In this document: positions 46,668 to 57,800 of the stretch, piece after piece | How positions within the stretch are numbered: the stretch's first letter is position 1 | Layout: each line of letters starts with the position of its first letter | NCBI GenBank assembly: GCA_001695595.3 | Contig: MBPM02000086.1 | Coordinates: 62,001 to 126,000, forward strand | Reading direction: 5' to 3' | Source of the DNA: Plasmopara viticola | Lineage: Eukaryota > Oomycota > Peronosporomycetes > Peronosporales > Peronosporaceae | DNA length: 64,000 nt | Made by a program: the position numbers and the translations under genes | Notes under the pieces: generated by a model | What the model saw: the letters and a program-made list of their open reading frames with translations, nothing else | The model's database searches: none | What the model was told of the DNA's origin: nothing

Positions 46668-49600
46668 AAGCCCTGCAACCTCTGCCCCCGACTACGACTC
46701 CGCCTTTGCAATGGACATCTCTGCCTCCAGTCGAATCAACAAATTCGATGGAGCCAACTTCCACACGTGGAAGTTCAAGATGCAGATGGTGCTCGAGGAA
46801 CGCGACTTGTGGGAGGTCGTTTCCGGGGAAGTCAATCTTGAGCACTGCCTCACCACGCTGGACCAAGCCACGTTTAAGAGAAAATCGCGCAAGGCCATGG
46901 CGATCATCTGTCTCGCAATGGAAGACTCGCAACTTCCTTTGGTCCGGTCGGCTGGTGGTGCGCACGATGCATGATCGCGTCTGACGTCGCATTTCGAGAA
47001 GAGGAGTTTGGCCGACAAGCTCTTTCTTCGTCGACGCTTCTTCACGACAATGATGAGTGAAGGTGATGATGTGTTGGGGCACATCAACAAATTCAAGACA
47101 CTGGCGGAACAGCTCGACGCGGTGGGCGCTCCGGTCAGCGAAGACGACTTGGTCATCACGCTTCTGGCAAGTTTGAATGAATCGTTTGCGATCCTGATTA
47201 CGGCATTGGAGTCTCGATCAGATTCGCTAACATGGGAACTCGTATCGTGTCGACTTCTACATGAGGACATGAAACGCACGGAACAAGGTAGTGACGTCGA
47301 TGGAGCGACACACACGCAAGGCCAAGCGTATATGTCAAGTGACAGCGGACGGTGTAAGGGTCGTCAACCACCGATGAAGGCCAACAGCGCCTGTCATTAT
47401 TGCGGTGAAAGTGGACATTGGATTGCCAAGTGTCCTGTAAGGATCCGCGAAAACGTGGAGCGGCAGCGACCGCAGCGAGCGAATATCGCGCAGCTTGAAG
47501 AAGACGCTGGCGATTTCCTATTTTCGGCTGGTGGAGACATGAGTGCGGCTAAGGATAGCTGTGTGTGGCTTGTGGACTCGGGTGCAACGCAGCACATGAC
47601 GTACTCCAAAGAGTACATAAGGAATTACAAGGTTATCTCCCCAGTGGACGTGCATCTTGCTGACGACGGTGTCGTTCAAGCAGTTGGCACGGGTGACATT
47701 GTCATGACTATGACAACTCCACGTGGGATTAAAAAAGCTTGCTTACAAACGTGTGGCGTATCCCCAAGCTTTCGCGCAATTTGTTTTCCGTCGGCCGTTT
47801 CACTAAGGATGTCAGCCCCGTAACGTTTGAGAGCGATGGATGCTACGCGCAGGCAAAGGGCTTTCGTTGGAAACTTGGCTCCCGAGAAGGCAAAGGACTG
47901 TTCAAGTTGTGCATGAGGCCAACTGTGACGCACGAGGCAAATCTGACAAGTTCGTCGGGATGCCACGGGGACACCACTTCGTACCTCTGGCACCTTCGAC
48001 TTGGTCACATTGGCCATGCTGGTCTAGATGCCACTATTAAAGAAAGGCTATGGCACTGGAATCGACCTGACTTCGGTAAGCCATTGGGAGCTCTGCAACG
48101 GTTGTGCGCTCGGTAAACAGACAAGGGTGAGCTTTATGAAGTCATCTCCAAGTCGCGCCAAAGAAGTGCTGGAAGTCATACATAGTGACGTCTGTAAGCC
48201 AATGCAAACACCAACATTCGGCGGCAAGCGTTATTTCGTCACATTTATCGACGAAAAATCGCACTTTTGCGTCGTTTATCTGCTGAAGAGCAAATCTGAG
48301 GTGGCCGACAAGTTCGTCAAATTCGTTGCGTTGGCCGAAACGCAGACAAACAAGCGTGTCAAGACACTTCGATGCGACAATGGTGGCGAATATACTTCTG
48401 GCTCGATGACCAAGTTCTGTGCAAAACGTGGCATTCTTCAAAAATTTACGCCTCTGTACACGCCTCAGCTGAATGGGGTAGCCGAACGGATGAACCGTAC
48501 GCTTGTGGAATGCGCCCGCTGCATGATGGAACATGCCGGCTTATCCAAGTCATACTGGGGCGAAGCAGTGATGACAGCTACATTCCTTCGAAATCGGTGT
48601 CCAACGCGTGCTGTAAATCATGACAAGTCACCGCACCAAGCTTGGACAGGCAAGAAACCACTGCTAGCGAATCTCAAGGTATTCGGCTGCCACGCGTACG
48701 TTCAAGTTCCAAAAGAAAAGCGGTCCAAATTGGACGCTCGATCGGTACGCTGTCGGTTTCTCGGATATTCAGAGCATGAAAAGGCGTATCGTTTTTAGGA
48801 AGTGGACACCGGTCGTTTGTTAATTAGCCGCAATGCACAATTTATGGAAGACGTCTTTGATGGTGGAAGACAGAAGTCCAAGAGTGAAGTTGTCGTGCAA
48901 GATGATGAAGTCGGTGATGAGTCTTCGCAGCCCATTGACACCGACAACGAAAATGAAGAGATGACTCAAGATAATGAGTTCGAGCCAGGCAGCAAGCGTC
49001 ATCAACGAACTCAGTCGTTAGAGAAAGCTGCAGACATCCCACGACCCAAGCGTTTCAACTGCTATCAGTCGCTGGATGAAATGTCTGCGACGGCAGAAGA
49101 CTTTGAGGCTGCTTTCGTCGTTGATTCAGTGGGAGAAATGCCGACCACGTACAAGTCGGCGATGGAATCAAGCGAAGCAGCCAAGTGGAAAGAAGCCTGC
49201 AGATCGGAAATGGAGTCGCTGCGAAAGAGCAATACCTGGACGCTTGTGCCGCTGCCTCAAGGACGCAAACCGATTGGCAGTAGATAAGTGTTTCGAGTCA
49301 AGACAAATCAGGCTGGCCAAATCGAGCGGTACAAGGCGCGACTGGTGGCAAAAGGCTTTTCACAAAAACATGGCATAGACTACGAGGAGACATTCGCGCC
49401 TGTTGCCAAGTTCACTTCAATCAGGATTTTGCTCAGTTTGGCGGCCAAGTACAATCTCACCGTTCATCAAATGGATGTGAAAACGGCTTTTCTCAATGGT
49501 CTGCTTGACGAAGACATCTACATGTTGCAGCCGGATGGATTCAGCTACGACAACCACCCGGACTACGTGTGCAAGCTTCAGCGATCATTGTACGGGCTCA

Positions 49601-50757
49601 AACAGTCGCCTCGAATGTGGAACACGACAATCGACGATTTCATGCTAGGACTGGATTTCAAGAAGTGCGAGTCAGATCACTGCGTCTATATGAAGCGTGA
49701 CAGTCAAAACATGATGTTTGTGGCGCTTTACGTCGACGACTTGATTCTCGCAAGCAGCAGCGACAAGATGCTCCAAGACACCAAGCGAGCGCTCAGCAAA
49801 CGTTTCGAAATGACCGACATGGGAAAGCTCAGCTACTTTCTTGGAATAGAAATTATGCAAGACACCGAAAGCGGGACAGTCATGATGCAACAGACCAAGT
49901 TTACGAACGACATCCTTCAGAAATTCAAGATGGACAGCAGCAAGCCAGTACGAACGCCACAAGATCCAGGCCTCAAGCTGACAAAGTCAATGTGTGAAGG
50001 CGGTTGCAAGCACGACGTGACAATGGCGGGTGTGCCGTACCGAAATGCTGTGGGCTGCCTTATGTATCTTATGGTCGGCACCCGCCCGGACCTTGCAGCA
50101 GCAGTGGGAGTGCTTAGCCAGTTTGCTGCGGACCCGTGTCCAACACATTGGCAAGCTCTTAAAAGGGTCTTTCGCTACATCCGAGGAACCAATACGCACG
50201 GTATCGAGTTTCGAGCAAGCTTCGATAAAGGTCTCCAAGGTTACTCGGATGCGGACTGGGCCGGGGATACCGGATCAAGACGAAGTACCAGTGGCTATGC
50301 ATTCATGATGAGCGGAGGATGTGTCAGCTGGAAGAGCAAGAAACAGCGGACGGTGACCCTTTCATCGACGGAAGCCGAATACATGGCGCTTTCTGAGGCT
50401 ACACAAGAAGCAGTGTGGCTTAAGACTTTTCTCTGTGAACTCGGCGAAATAAGGAGCGACGATGCGATCAAGATTTATAAAGATTATCAAGGCTCAATCG
50501 CGCTGGCCAAGAACCCGGAGTTTCATAAGCGCACCAAGCATATCGACATTCGGTACCACTTTGTGCGCGAGAATGTTAAAGCAAATCAAGTGGTGCTCGA
50601 GTACTGTTCGACTCAAGATATGCTGGCCGACATCATGACGAAGGCTATTTCAGCTACACAATTCTGCAAACTTCGGAGCATGCTCGGCATTCAAGGACAA
50701 AAGGCTGTCGAGTCGAGTGGGAGTGTTGTCGAAGACGCTGGCGAAATGACGCCTTGA
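46660..50757 (+). pseudogene. Broken copia gag-pol
   Basis: Domains read in order. Gag starts at 46660 and carries a CCHC knuckle (CHYCGESGHWIAKC). The protease follows (WLVDSGATQHM), then the GAG-pre-integrase region (LWHLRLGHIGHAGL), integrase (IHSDVCKPM, then TLRCDNGGEYTS), reverse transcriptase (ARLVAKGFSQKHGIDYEE, then LYVDDLILA) and RNase H (SSTEAEYMALSEA, then KHIDIRYHFVRE). Breaks are an in-frame TGA at 46972-46974, two compensating frame changes near 47738 and 48040, TAG at 48796-48798 and TAA at 49285-49287. The stops at 46972 and 49285 replace residues expected to be tryptophan. The 3' half from 49288 to 50757 is open. Confidence 0.93.
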
Positions 50758-51001
50758 CCAGCGACTGCCTATCGGTAAGTACCGGTATCTGCAATCAGTT
50801 GATGACTGCTTGAAGGAGCGGGTTCAAGATGGGCAAAAGATCGACTTTGGGATGGGAAGATGATTGCGCCCGGATGGTGAGTCGTTCTGATTGGCTTAGA
50901 TAAATCATTGGCTTAGAGGTAGCATGTAGTTGCGAACTAAGGACCTTTAAATATATTCACTTTGCATTCTACCATCTAGTGCTCACTTCGACCTTTCTTT
51001 A
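50724..51001 (+). repeat. 3' LTR
   Basis: 278 bp, starting TGTTGTCGAAGACGCTGG and ending TTTCTTTA. It is preceded by the purine-rich tract GAGTGGGAG at about 50715-50723 and followed by AAAAG. The end of the pol frame (to 50757) runs into it. Confidence 0.93.
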
Positions 51002-51006
51002 AAAAG

Positions 51007-52826
51007 TCCCCGGCATTTAAAAGGGAATACCAGATTTTGGATGTTTTTTTTCTTGAGTTTGTCCAACGGATGAAGTCACTAAACGTAGTGGGCAAAGGGC
51101 TACGACATTATTTACCGCCAGGTTCTTATGCAACTTGCCGTCTCGTGAGAGGTCTAATCACTCTAGACAACGGGTCCGACGAAAAACAAAAGGATCATCC
51201 AGATGAATTAATGCAGACCACGGCACCGAGCAGTACGCTTATCTGCTTTGTGCGCAGTGAGAACTCTCCAGAAGCTACTTCTCGCGTGATATGTATTAGC
51301 ATCACTTGTTTTCAAAGGTATCAGCGCGTTCTAACGGCGTCTATGCGCTTGCTGCTAATATCACTTCAAGTTCTACTAGAAGGTTTTACTCGGCGTCTAT
51401 GATCTCCTGAATACAAGAATGGAACGGAGATATATTCGATTACTGTCACCTCCACGATTATACGGAAAGCTTTTTTCGAAGCCTGGGAAGCTTTCAAGCT
51501 TTAGGACTCGAAAACCAACCAATTTAGACGGAGAACTTTGCTACCGAGCGGAGAACTTAAATACCGAGAGCCCATAGGGTGAACTTTCCATTTCTTATAT
51601 TCGCCTTTGATATGTCTCAAATTTATCAAATTGCCAAGCCAGGCGCGGGCAACAAAACTTTTTTGTCTTATAGAGCCACTTTTACCATTCCCCAACCGTG
51701 GCTAAAGGGCTAGTATACGAAACGCTCGACCCCAGAACACAACGATCTTAAGCACCTGTGCTAAAGCCTTTTCAGCGGCTAATACAAATTATCAGAAGCG
51801 AATAATTGCATCAGACTCACAAGGATAGACATTTCAGCTTTACAACGCACTTTGGAGAAGTGCCGCTGGTGATCTTTTGCATAACATTTATACTTAATTT
51901 GACAGCTGTGTGTCTCAGCGAGAGGTCTGCCAGCTGCATCAAGAAGTAAGGTCCGGGATTCACCTGCAAATCAAAGCACATAGTCTCTAGACACTGGTGG
52001 TGTCAATGTGCGCATTATCAGCTGTCGTATGGACCCCTGTTTTCGCCTTTTCAACAATGGCGAGCGCGGGATTAACGCTTTGAAGAGTTGAACGGCTTAT
52101 AAGAGACTTAAAGATTTCAATGACTTTTAGTACATCCTACATGACGAATTCGCTCCCGGAAGGCCATAGTTCATAATACAGCATTCGTAATCAGCTTTTT
52201 GGTCTGTTCCCCACTGATACGAGTTGCACTTATTCTTGGGCGTGGCAACTCAGTCAAGCCGCCAGCAAGGAGTCAAGCAAGCGGTCCGAAAGGATGTCCG
52301 GAAGAGCAAGCGTCCAGCGTTCAGTCAAGCGAGCGATTTAAGAGCAGTCTAGAGAGCATTTTACTTTTTTTTCAACGAATACTTTAGCCAATGTCTCGAT
52401 GAAGCCAACAGCGTGAGGAAAGGCACGGCGAGTCGGGCTCGGCGCTGATGACGTGAGAGGATTGCCTTTGTAAAAAGTCACGAGGATGATAAGTTTATTT
52501 TGCGGGGTGAATATGAGCTACATTATATGTCTTGCGCTTCCTGGTCATAAAAATAATCATGCTATAGTAACTTTTGAGGAAATAAGATTCTTGTATTGCC
52601 GTAAAGTCGCTGATAGAGATAATATCTCATGAGCCTCCGGTGCATACGATGGCGAACTAGATCTAACGTTTGCTGTCGTAACAAGCAACAGACTATTACA
52701 ATTTGACTTGTGTTGTAGCTGGTAACCGTAGTAAATTAAGAATTTTGCATGACGGTAGATCGGAAAATCAAGGTGGATTTATAATACATTACCATACGTA
52801 CAAAATTTTCGTCTACCAGGTTGGAC
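51007..52826. other. Gene-poor region right of LTR element
   Basis: There is no firm gene. A plus-strand frame without an ATG runs from the LTR edge to 51402 and reads protein-like at first (AFKREYQILDVFFLEFVQRM). Its frame stays open back across the empty target site, so a host coding segment may have been hit. The rest is AT-rich without recognisable features. Confidence 0.45.
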
Positions 52827-53933
52827 ATGAGCGAGTTTAAGCGCAAGCTATTGACGGCCAAGCGCAACAACAAGCGCACCGATCTCGTGGATTTTTTGCA
52901 TTATGTGCGCAAGGAGAAGATACGCGCACCACATGCTGTTGCGGGTGTTGGGAGAGAGCTGGTCGCCAAGCACAGTTGGGGTCTCGGCGATGACCGTAAG
53001 AACACGTTAGAAAGTCGGATACGATTTAAATGTGTTTTAAATCCTACTTAATGTTTCAAACTGACAGTTTGGAATGTGTACGAACAAACATTCATCGCTG
53101 CTCTGGACCTGCACGACGATGAATTGGTGGAGGTAAAGCTAACAATATTTGTTGAAGGAGTATTAAATTTGAACTGATGTAGGCGCATGAATTGTTTTAA
53201 AGACGTGTCTTCAGGCGCTACACGCCAAGTTTCCGCGCAGCTCTCGTGTGGCGCGGCTAGAAGGCATGCTCTTAGAGCAGCGTGGCGAATTCGCTAAGGC
53301 TCTGGCCCTGTACGACGAGTTGCTTGAAGCTAATCCGGCCAACGCATTGGTTCTCAAGCGCAAAATTGCAGTTCTCAAGGCTCAGAAGAAAACAATGGAT
53401 GTAATTACAGCGCTAAATGAATATCTTCGTACCTTTGGCACGGACCAAGCCGCTGTAAGTCGGTATTTTTGCGATACGACAATGAAAAGGCGTTAAATAT
53501 TTTTGTGTCTCATTTGCAGTGGACAGAACTGGGAGAAACGTACTTATCGCTCGGTGCGTATCGTTATACAGCATTCTGCTACGAGGAGTTGGTCCTGCTT
53601 AATCCGATGGATGCCATCGCGCATAGCCGTTTGGCTGACGTCTACTCGACAATTGGCGGCCTGGACAATCTGCTGACAGCGCGAAAGCACTACGCGCACT
53701 CAATTGAGCTGAACAAGAAGCAGAACTTGCGCGCTGTGTACGCTTTACTGGTATGCACCAAAGCCATTGCGACCCAGCGAGGCTATCGCGCTGAACAGGA
53801 CGACGACGGAATTAATGAGCGGCTCCAAAAATTTGCGCTTGAGCATATTCAAGATTTGTATGCGTCGCAATCGTCCCCTGCTCTAGCAGAGATCGGTACG
53901 GAGTTCAGTTTGACTTATTTCTCAGTTTGTTAA
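52827..53933 (+). CDS. EMC2: ER membrane protein complex subunit 2 (EMC2)
   Basis: Four exons (52827-52995, 53068-53132, 53215-53454, 53520-53933) join in phase over introns of 72, 82 and 65 bp, giving 295 aa. The order matches EMC2/TTC35: an N-terminal helix, WNVYEQTFIAALDLHDDELV, then TPR helices (SRVARLEGMLLEQRGEFAKAL, then NALVLKRKIAVLKAQKKTMD) and WTELGETYLSLGAYRYTAFCY. EMC2 is the cytosolic TPR subunit of the ER membrane complex, which inserts tail-anchored and polytopic proteins. Length and motif order match the family. The ATG at 52827 is the first in frame. It converges with the HSPA13-like gene. Confidence 0.93.
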
Positions 53934-54097
53934 CAAAATTTTTGGTGTTTTTTAAACGTTTAAGCGCAAGCGGCAATCACGACACTTTAGGAAAAGAACA
54001 CATTATGTGTTTTAAAACGCTTGAATACTAGTGCAACTTTTTGGTCGTTTGTATGATTGAACAGGTGTGTAATTTTCTCTTTAAAAAGCCTACTGTT

Positions 54098-55625
54098 TTA
54101 ATCCAAAGTACGCGCTGCTCCATACGCTACAGCAAGATCTGGATCAATGTTCGAGAGCGGTGCGCGACCGTGGAACATATTGGTAAGACGTCGACGCACC
54201 CACGGGATTCGTGAAGAACCCCCTACGAGCACCACTGCATCGATTTCTTCGGTGCCTATATGATTGGCTTTCAGAATGTCCTGCACAGGAATCATGGTCC
54301 GCTCCAGCAACGACCCGCACAGCTCTTCAAATTCCAACCGCGTGACTTCTACTTCAGCTTTAACTAAATCATGGCCTTTGCTCCAGACACAAGCAGCAGT
54401 AATGACAGAAACATCAGTCAGTTGCCTTTTCACAAGCTCGGCAGCTTGACGGACACCAGCCATGGTGCAAGGCGGCTCGAATCGATCCTTGACATAACTT
54501 TTTTCCACAGCATCAGTTCCACGAGACGTAATAGTCGTCCCAAGTTGAACTTCAAACTTTTTTAAAAGCCAAGTCGACAGCCGCGCATCCAGATCTTCGC
54601 CTCCTAGATAATTATCCCCTAGAGTATCCACCACGGTTATGGCTCCAGTGCGTGCGAATAGCAGTGACACGTCCAATGTGCCTCCTCCAAAGTCAAACAC
54701 CAGCAAGAAGTTTATCTTCGGATCTTGATGCAGACCATAGGCAACTGCAGCGGCGGTTGGTTCCTCCAGCACACGAGATACTTCCACTCCTGCCACTCGA
54801 AATGCCGCCTTTGTGGCGTTTCGTTGTCTTTCATTAAAATCCACCGGTACTGCAATAACTGCCTTTGTGATCTGATTGTGACCTACATATCGATGCGCCA
54901 TAGACAAAAGGTGTTTCACAATTGCCGAGCCGACCTCCACTGGTGTCACACATTTGGGGTGAGTTTGTAACTCGAGCGCAAAGCACACGCCGTCGTAATC
55001 GTTGCCTTCCAGTGCTTTAATACCAAATTCATATGACGTCGTGCTATTATTATTGGCCTTGGATGTTAAAACGTCTTCGTAACTGTTTCAAGATTGAACA
55101 AGGTTCAGCTTCATCATTTGTTGCTTCACTAGCAAAAAGCACACAAACCTCTGACCGATAAACCTTTTGGCATTAAAAATAGTGTGTCTTGGGTCCGTTG
55201 TATAATGTGCACGAGCTTCGCGACCGATTAATATACCTGAACAATGAAAATGAATTGGGCGCACGATGTGACGGCAAGCGGAACTCACACAAACCTCCGT
55301 CAGGTAGAAATGCAACTGTAGACGGCACTAATACTCGGCCTTCCTTGTCTCCAATTGCTGTAACGTTATTTTTTTGAGAAATGGCTACAACCGAGTACGT
55401 CGTTCCCAAATCAATGCCCACCACTGCAATTAGGCATATGGTCAGACCTTTAGTCATACATAATATTGCTGATGATCTTCAGATACCATGGTCTCGGCCA
55501 GTAAAACCGTATCGTGCGAGTAACGCGGAAACAACAGCGAGCAGTCCGCCAACTAGCAATAATAAGGAGCCTACATTCACGTTTGGAGCGCTCGCGCCGT
55601 GAAGGCGACGATCCGCTCTGTGCAT
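54098..55625 (-). CDS. HSPA13/STCH-like membrane-anchored Hsp70 ATPase
   Basis: Four exons (55625-55487, 55423-55295, 55236-55149, 55082-54098) join in phase over introns of 63, 58 and 66 bp, giving 446 aa. Exon 1 encodes an N-terminal hydrophobic anchor (LLLLVGGLLAVVSALLARYG). Exon 2 starts the actin-like ATPase with the phosphate loop GIDLGTTYSVVAI. Exon 4 has LVFDFGGGTLDVSLL and the adenosine motif VVLVGGSSRIPWVRRRL. The protein ends at AYGAARTLD, with no substrate-binding domain, as in human HSPA13 (471 aa). Together with the anchor this indicates an ER-associated Hsp70 ATPase rather than a classical BiP. The role in ER protein handling is known only loosely for the family. Confidence 0.9.
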
Positions 55626-55806
55626 GTCAGTCTAAAATTTCGTTATTCTGCAATGGCGCATCGTGAAGACGAAAAATATCCTTACAGTCTAGTGTTATCC
55701 TGAGATTTACACGGTAATTACAGTTTAATTATTGTATTTATAGATCAAATTAAAGCGTGAGGATATTTTTGCTGCTAAATAGCTGGATATTTCTAATGAG
55801 ACAGTA

Positions 55807-56415
55807 TCGATGAGATTTTTTTCTTTTAAATTAATGTATTTTGACTACATGAGCCTAACCGACTAAATTTGCTACTACAATTATGGCAGGAACATTAGTG
55901 TAATAATACTAAGGTGCTTACCGTACGCCAGAAGTCGCCATTCTATCGAGTCCTATGGAAAGCCAGCTTTTAGCATTGATTGCAATGGCCCGTTTCATCC
56001 TTATTACTTAGATCGTCTTATAGGGCAGAAGAGGAATGAGCTTTTTTTATCGCCTCCTAAGGCACTACAAGTCAAATTGGTCGTATCAATGACCAGTCAT
56101 CAATTTGCTTTGGCTTTTAAAAAGGCTTCGACGCCACACGTATGTGCTTGAACAAAGTTGCGCCTACGCTTTAGGAGGCCCTGCTAAGGAGGCTGCTATA
56201 ATAATCAAGCCAGAAAAACGATCTAAGTGGGGGAGGTTGCAATCAATGCTAAAAGCTGGCTTTCCATAGGACTCGATAGAATGGCGACTTCTGGCGTACG
56301 GTAAGCACCTTAGTATTATTACACTAATGTTCCTGCCATAATTGTAGTAGCAAATTTAGTCGGTTAGGCTCATGTAGTCAAAATACATTAATTTAAAAGA
56401 AAAAAATCTCATCGA
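55807..56415. repeat. Perfect 179-bp inverted repeat with 251-bp spacer
   Basis: The left arm (55807-55985) and right arm (56237-56415) are exact reverse complements over all 179 bases by eye, including a run of seven Ts. The spacer (55986-56236) is unrelated and contains a short internal inverted repeat (GCCTCCTAAGG and TTTAGGAGGCC). Just outside, CAGT (left) and ACTG (right) continue the symmetry with one indel. No target duplication, transposase or gene-like sequence was seen in the arms. The structure lies between the HSPA13-like start and the next gene, so it falls within both upstream regions. A foldback element, a hairpin-RNA source or an assembly artefact are all possible. Confidence 0.9.
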
Positions 56416-56506
56416 ACTGCACACTTTACGGCCGATCCTATAAATAAAAGAGCCATAATAGTGTGCAATTTACGTATATTCAGTTGTACTGTGAAACGAC
56501 ACTTCG

Positions 56507-56981
56507 ATGTCAGACACCTCCATCTACGACAAGCAGCTCGCGTGGAAGCAGCTTGGCCAGCGCAAGGTGGAGTCCGTTGTCAGGAGAACACTGGAACAAA
56601 TAAACGTACTGTTGAAGTAATCAGTACTGCTATAGATTGTGAGCAGGTCGCACGAGCTGCGCGCACAGCATGAGCACGAGTGCACGTTTTCGCCCAAGGT
56701 ATTTTAAATTACGAGAGAGCTTTAATTAAGGAATCAGTAACGTTAACAATTCTCTGTCTTAAACATTCTAATAGACAAACATACGGTCAATGCGAACGGA
56801 GAATGGTGAGAGTGCGGAGACTACTCCAGTTACCGCTGCTGAGATAGAAGCGGCGCTAGTGCACCCGACAGAATCACAGGAAAGTTCAATTCTTCAACAT
56901 TTGGCTCGACAAGGAAGAGCTCGGGAACATGCTCAAGAAGCGCAACAGAAGTACGTTGGACGGATTGGAGTGAAAGATTAG
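56507..56981 (+). CDS. Small coiled-coil protein, unknown
   Basis: Three exons (56507-56566, 56636-56698, 56775-56981) join in phase over introns of 69 and 76 bp, giving 109 aa. The N-terminus is MSDTSIYDKQLAWKQLGQRK. The exon 2/3 junction gives CTFSPKTN, a short motif seen in several cytoskeletal coiled-coil proteins. The remainder is charged and helical (ILQHLARQGRAREHAQEAQQK). A GTACGT donor inside the last exon suggests that further exons could follow. Its start lies 91 bp from the perfect inverted repeat. The function is unknown. Confidence 0.45.
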
Positions 56982-57185
56982 ATCAAGTTAAATATTTGTG
57001 ACAGCATTGGAAATCCGTACTGAATGTAGGCTTCTTGGAGTACAGCACGGTAAAGACTACACGAAGTGCACGACGGTTGAGCCTTTTGCTCTTAGCTCGA
57101 CAAATTGGGTGCGATATTAGCAGGAGTTGAAACAAGTGTTGATGTTTCAAACTAAGTAGTTGTACAGAAACCACGACAAAGCACC

Positions 57186-57665
57186 ATGGACTCGCCCGAG
57201 CATCTTCCTGGGGGCAATGATGGACACAACAAGCGTTCAAATAGTTTAAAGGGAGATAAACACAAGGCTAAGGCACCGCCTACCAATGCTCAGGGGTCAA
57301 CTAAATCATCGTGGGGTATGCAATTGTCTGGTGGGGTTGCCACAGCTGACAAGACATGGGAAAGGTGCGTTGCTTGCCGGATCGATGTTTGCGTAATTTA
57401 CATGTACACCTTTTGCAGTGAGCGAACAACGCTGATTTCCATCATCGATGCTCAGCGACAGGAACTGACACTCCGTGAACAAGCGCAGCAGGAAGCTGTG
57501 CACGTGGCCGAGCGCTTTGCAGCTGCGACCCAGGCTTTCGAGGAGCGCTTAGTGGCTGTCGAACAGTCTACAGTCAATGAGCTTGAAGAGGTCAAACGTC
57601 TTCTCGCAGGCCAAGCGGCTGCTATCGATCTCATACTAACTTCACTAGGCATAGCGCGACGTTAA
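57186..57665 (+). CDS. Coiled-coil protein, unknown
   Basis: An open frame of 159 aa contains a likely 54-bp intron (57365-57418, GTGCGT to TTTTGCAG) whose length is a multiple of three. It is open whether or not the intron is removed; the spliced form has 141 aa and replaces a cysteine-rich stretch with a smooth ESERTTL join. The N-terminus is polar and basic. The C-terminus is a long heptad coil (LREQAQQEAVHVAERFAAAT, then VEQSTVNELEEVKRLLAGQ). It may belong with the gene just upstream. The family is not recognised. Confidence 0.5.
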   Translation: MDSPEHLPGGNDGHNKRSNSLKGDKHKAKAPPTNAQGSTKSSWGMQLSGGVATADKTWERCVACRIDVCVIYMYTFCSERTTLISIIDAQRQELTLREQAQQEAVHVAERFAAATQAFEERLVAVEQSTVNELEEVKRLLAGQAAAIDLILTSLGIARR

Positions 57666-57800
57666 AGCTTAAGAAACGGTAATTTGATCAGCGAAATTGC
57701 ATTTTTACGTTGCACTATCTGACTAGGATTTACGAAACACATACCAAATAGTATAACACACACCCAGTACTGCCTTCTGGTACACGAAGTAGCTAAATGC

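Larger units (their letters stand above)
46374..51006 (+). mobile_element. Ty1/copia LTR retrotransposon with target duplication
   Basis: The element runs 46379-51001 (4,623 bp) and is flanked by a 5-bp duplication, AAAAG, at 46374-46378 and 51002-51006. The two LTRs of 277 and 278 bp differ by about four substitutions and one indel, so the insertion is young. Between them lie a primer site, a broken gag-pol and a purine-rich tract (GAGTGGGAG) next to the 3' LTR. The domain order, with integrase before reverse transcriptase, identifies the copia superfamily. This copy cannot make its own proteins, but it may still be mobilised by an intact relative. Confidence 0.95.

Noticed and set aside
46692..47315. 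207-codon minus-strand frame over copia gag
   Set aside because: Antisense shadow of gag; no independent motif.
53907..53954. Alternative EMC2 acceptor or extra terminal exon
   Set aside because: The open frame to the stop at 53933 gives a full-length family member, so no extra exon is needed.
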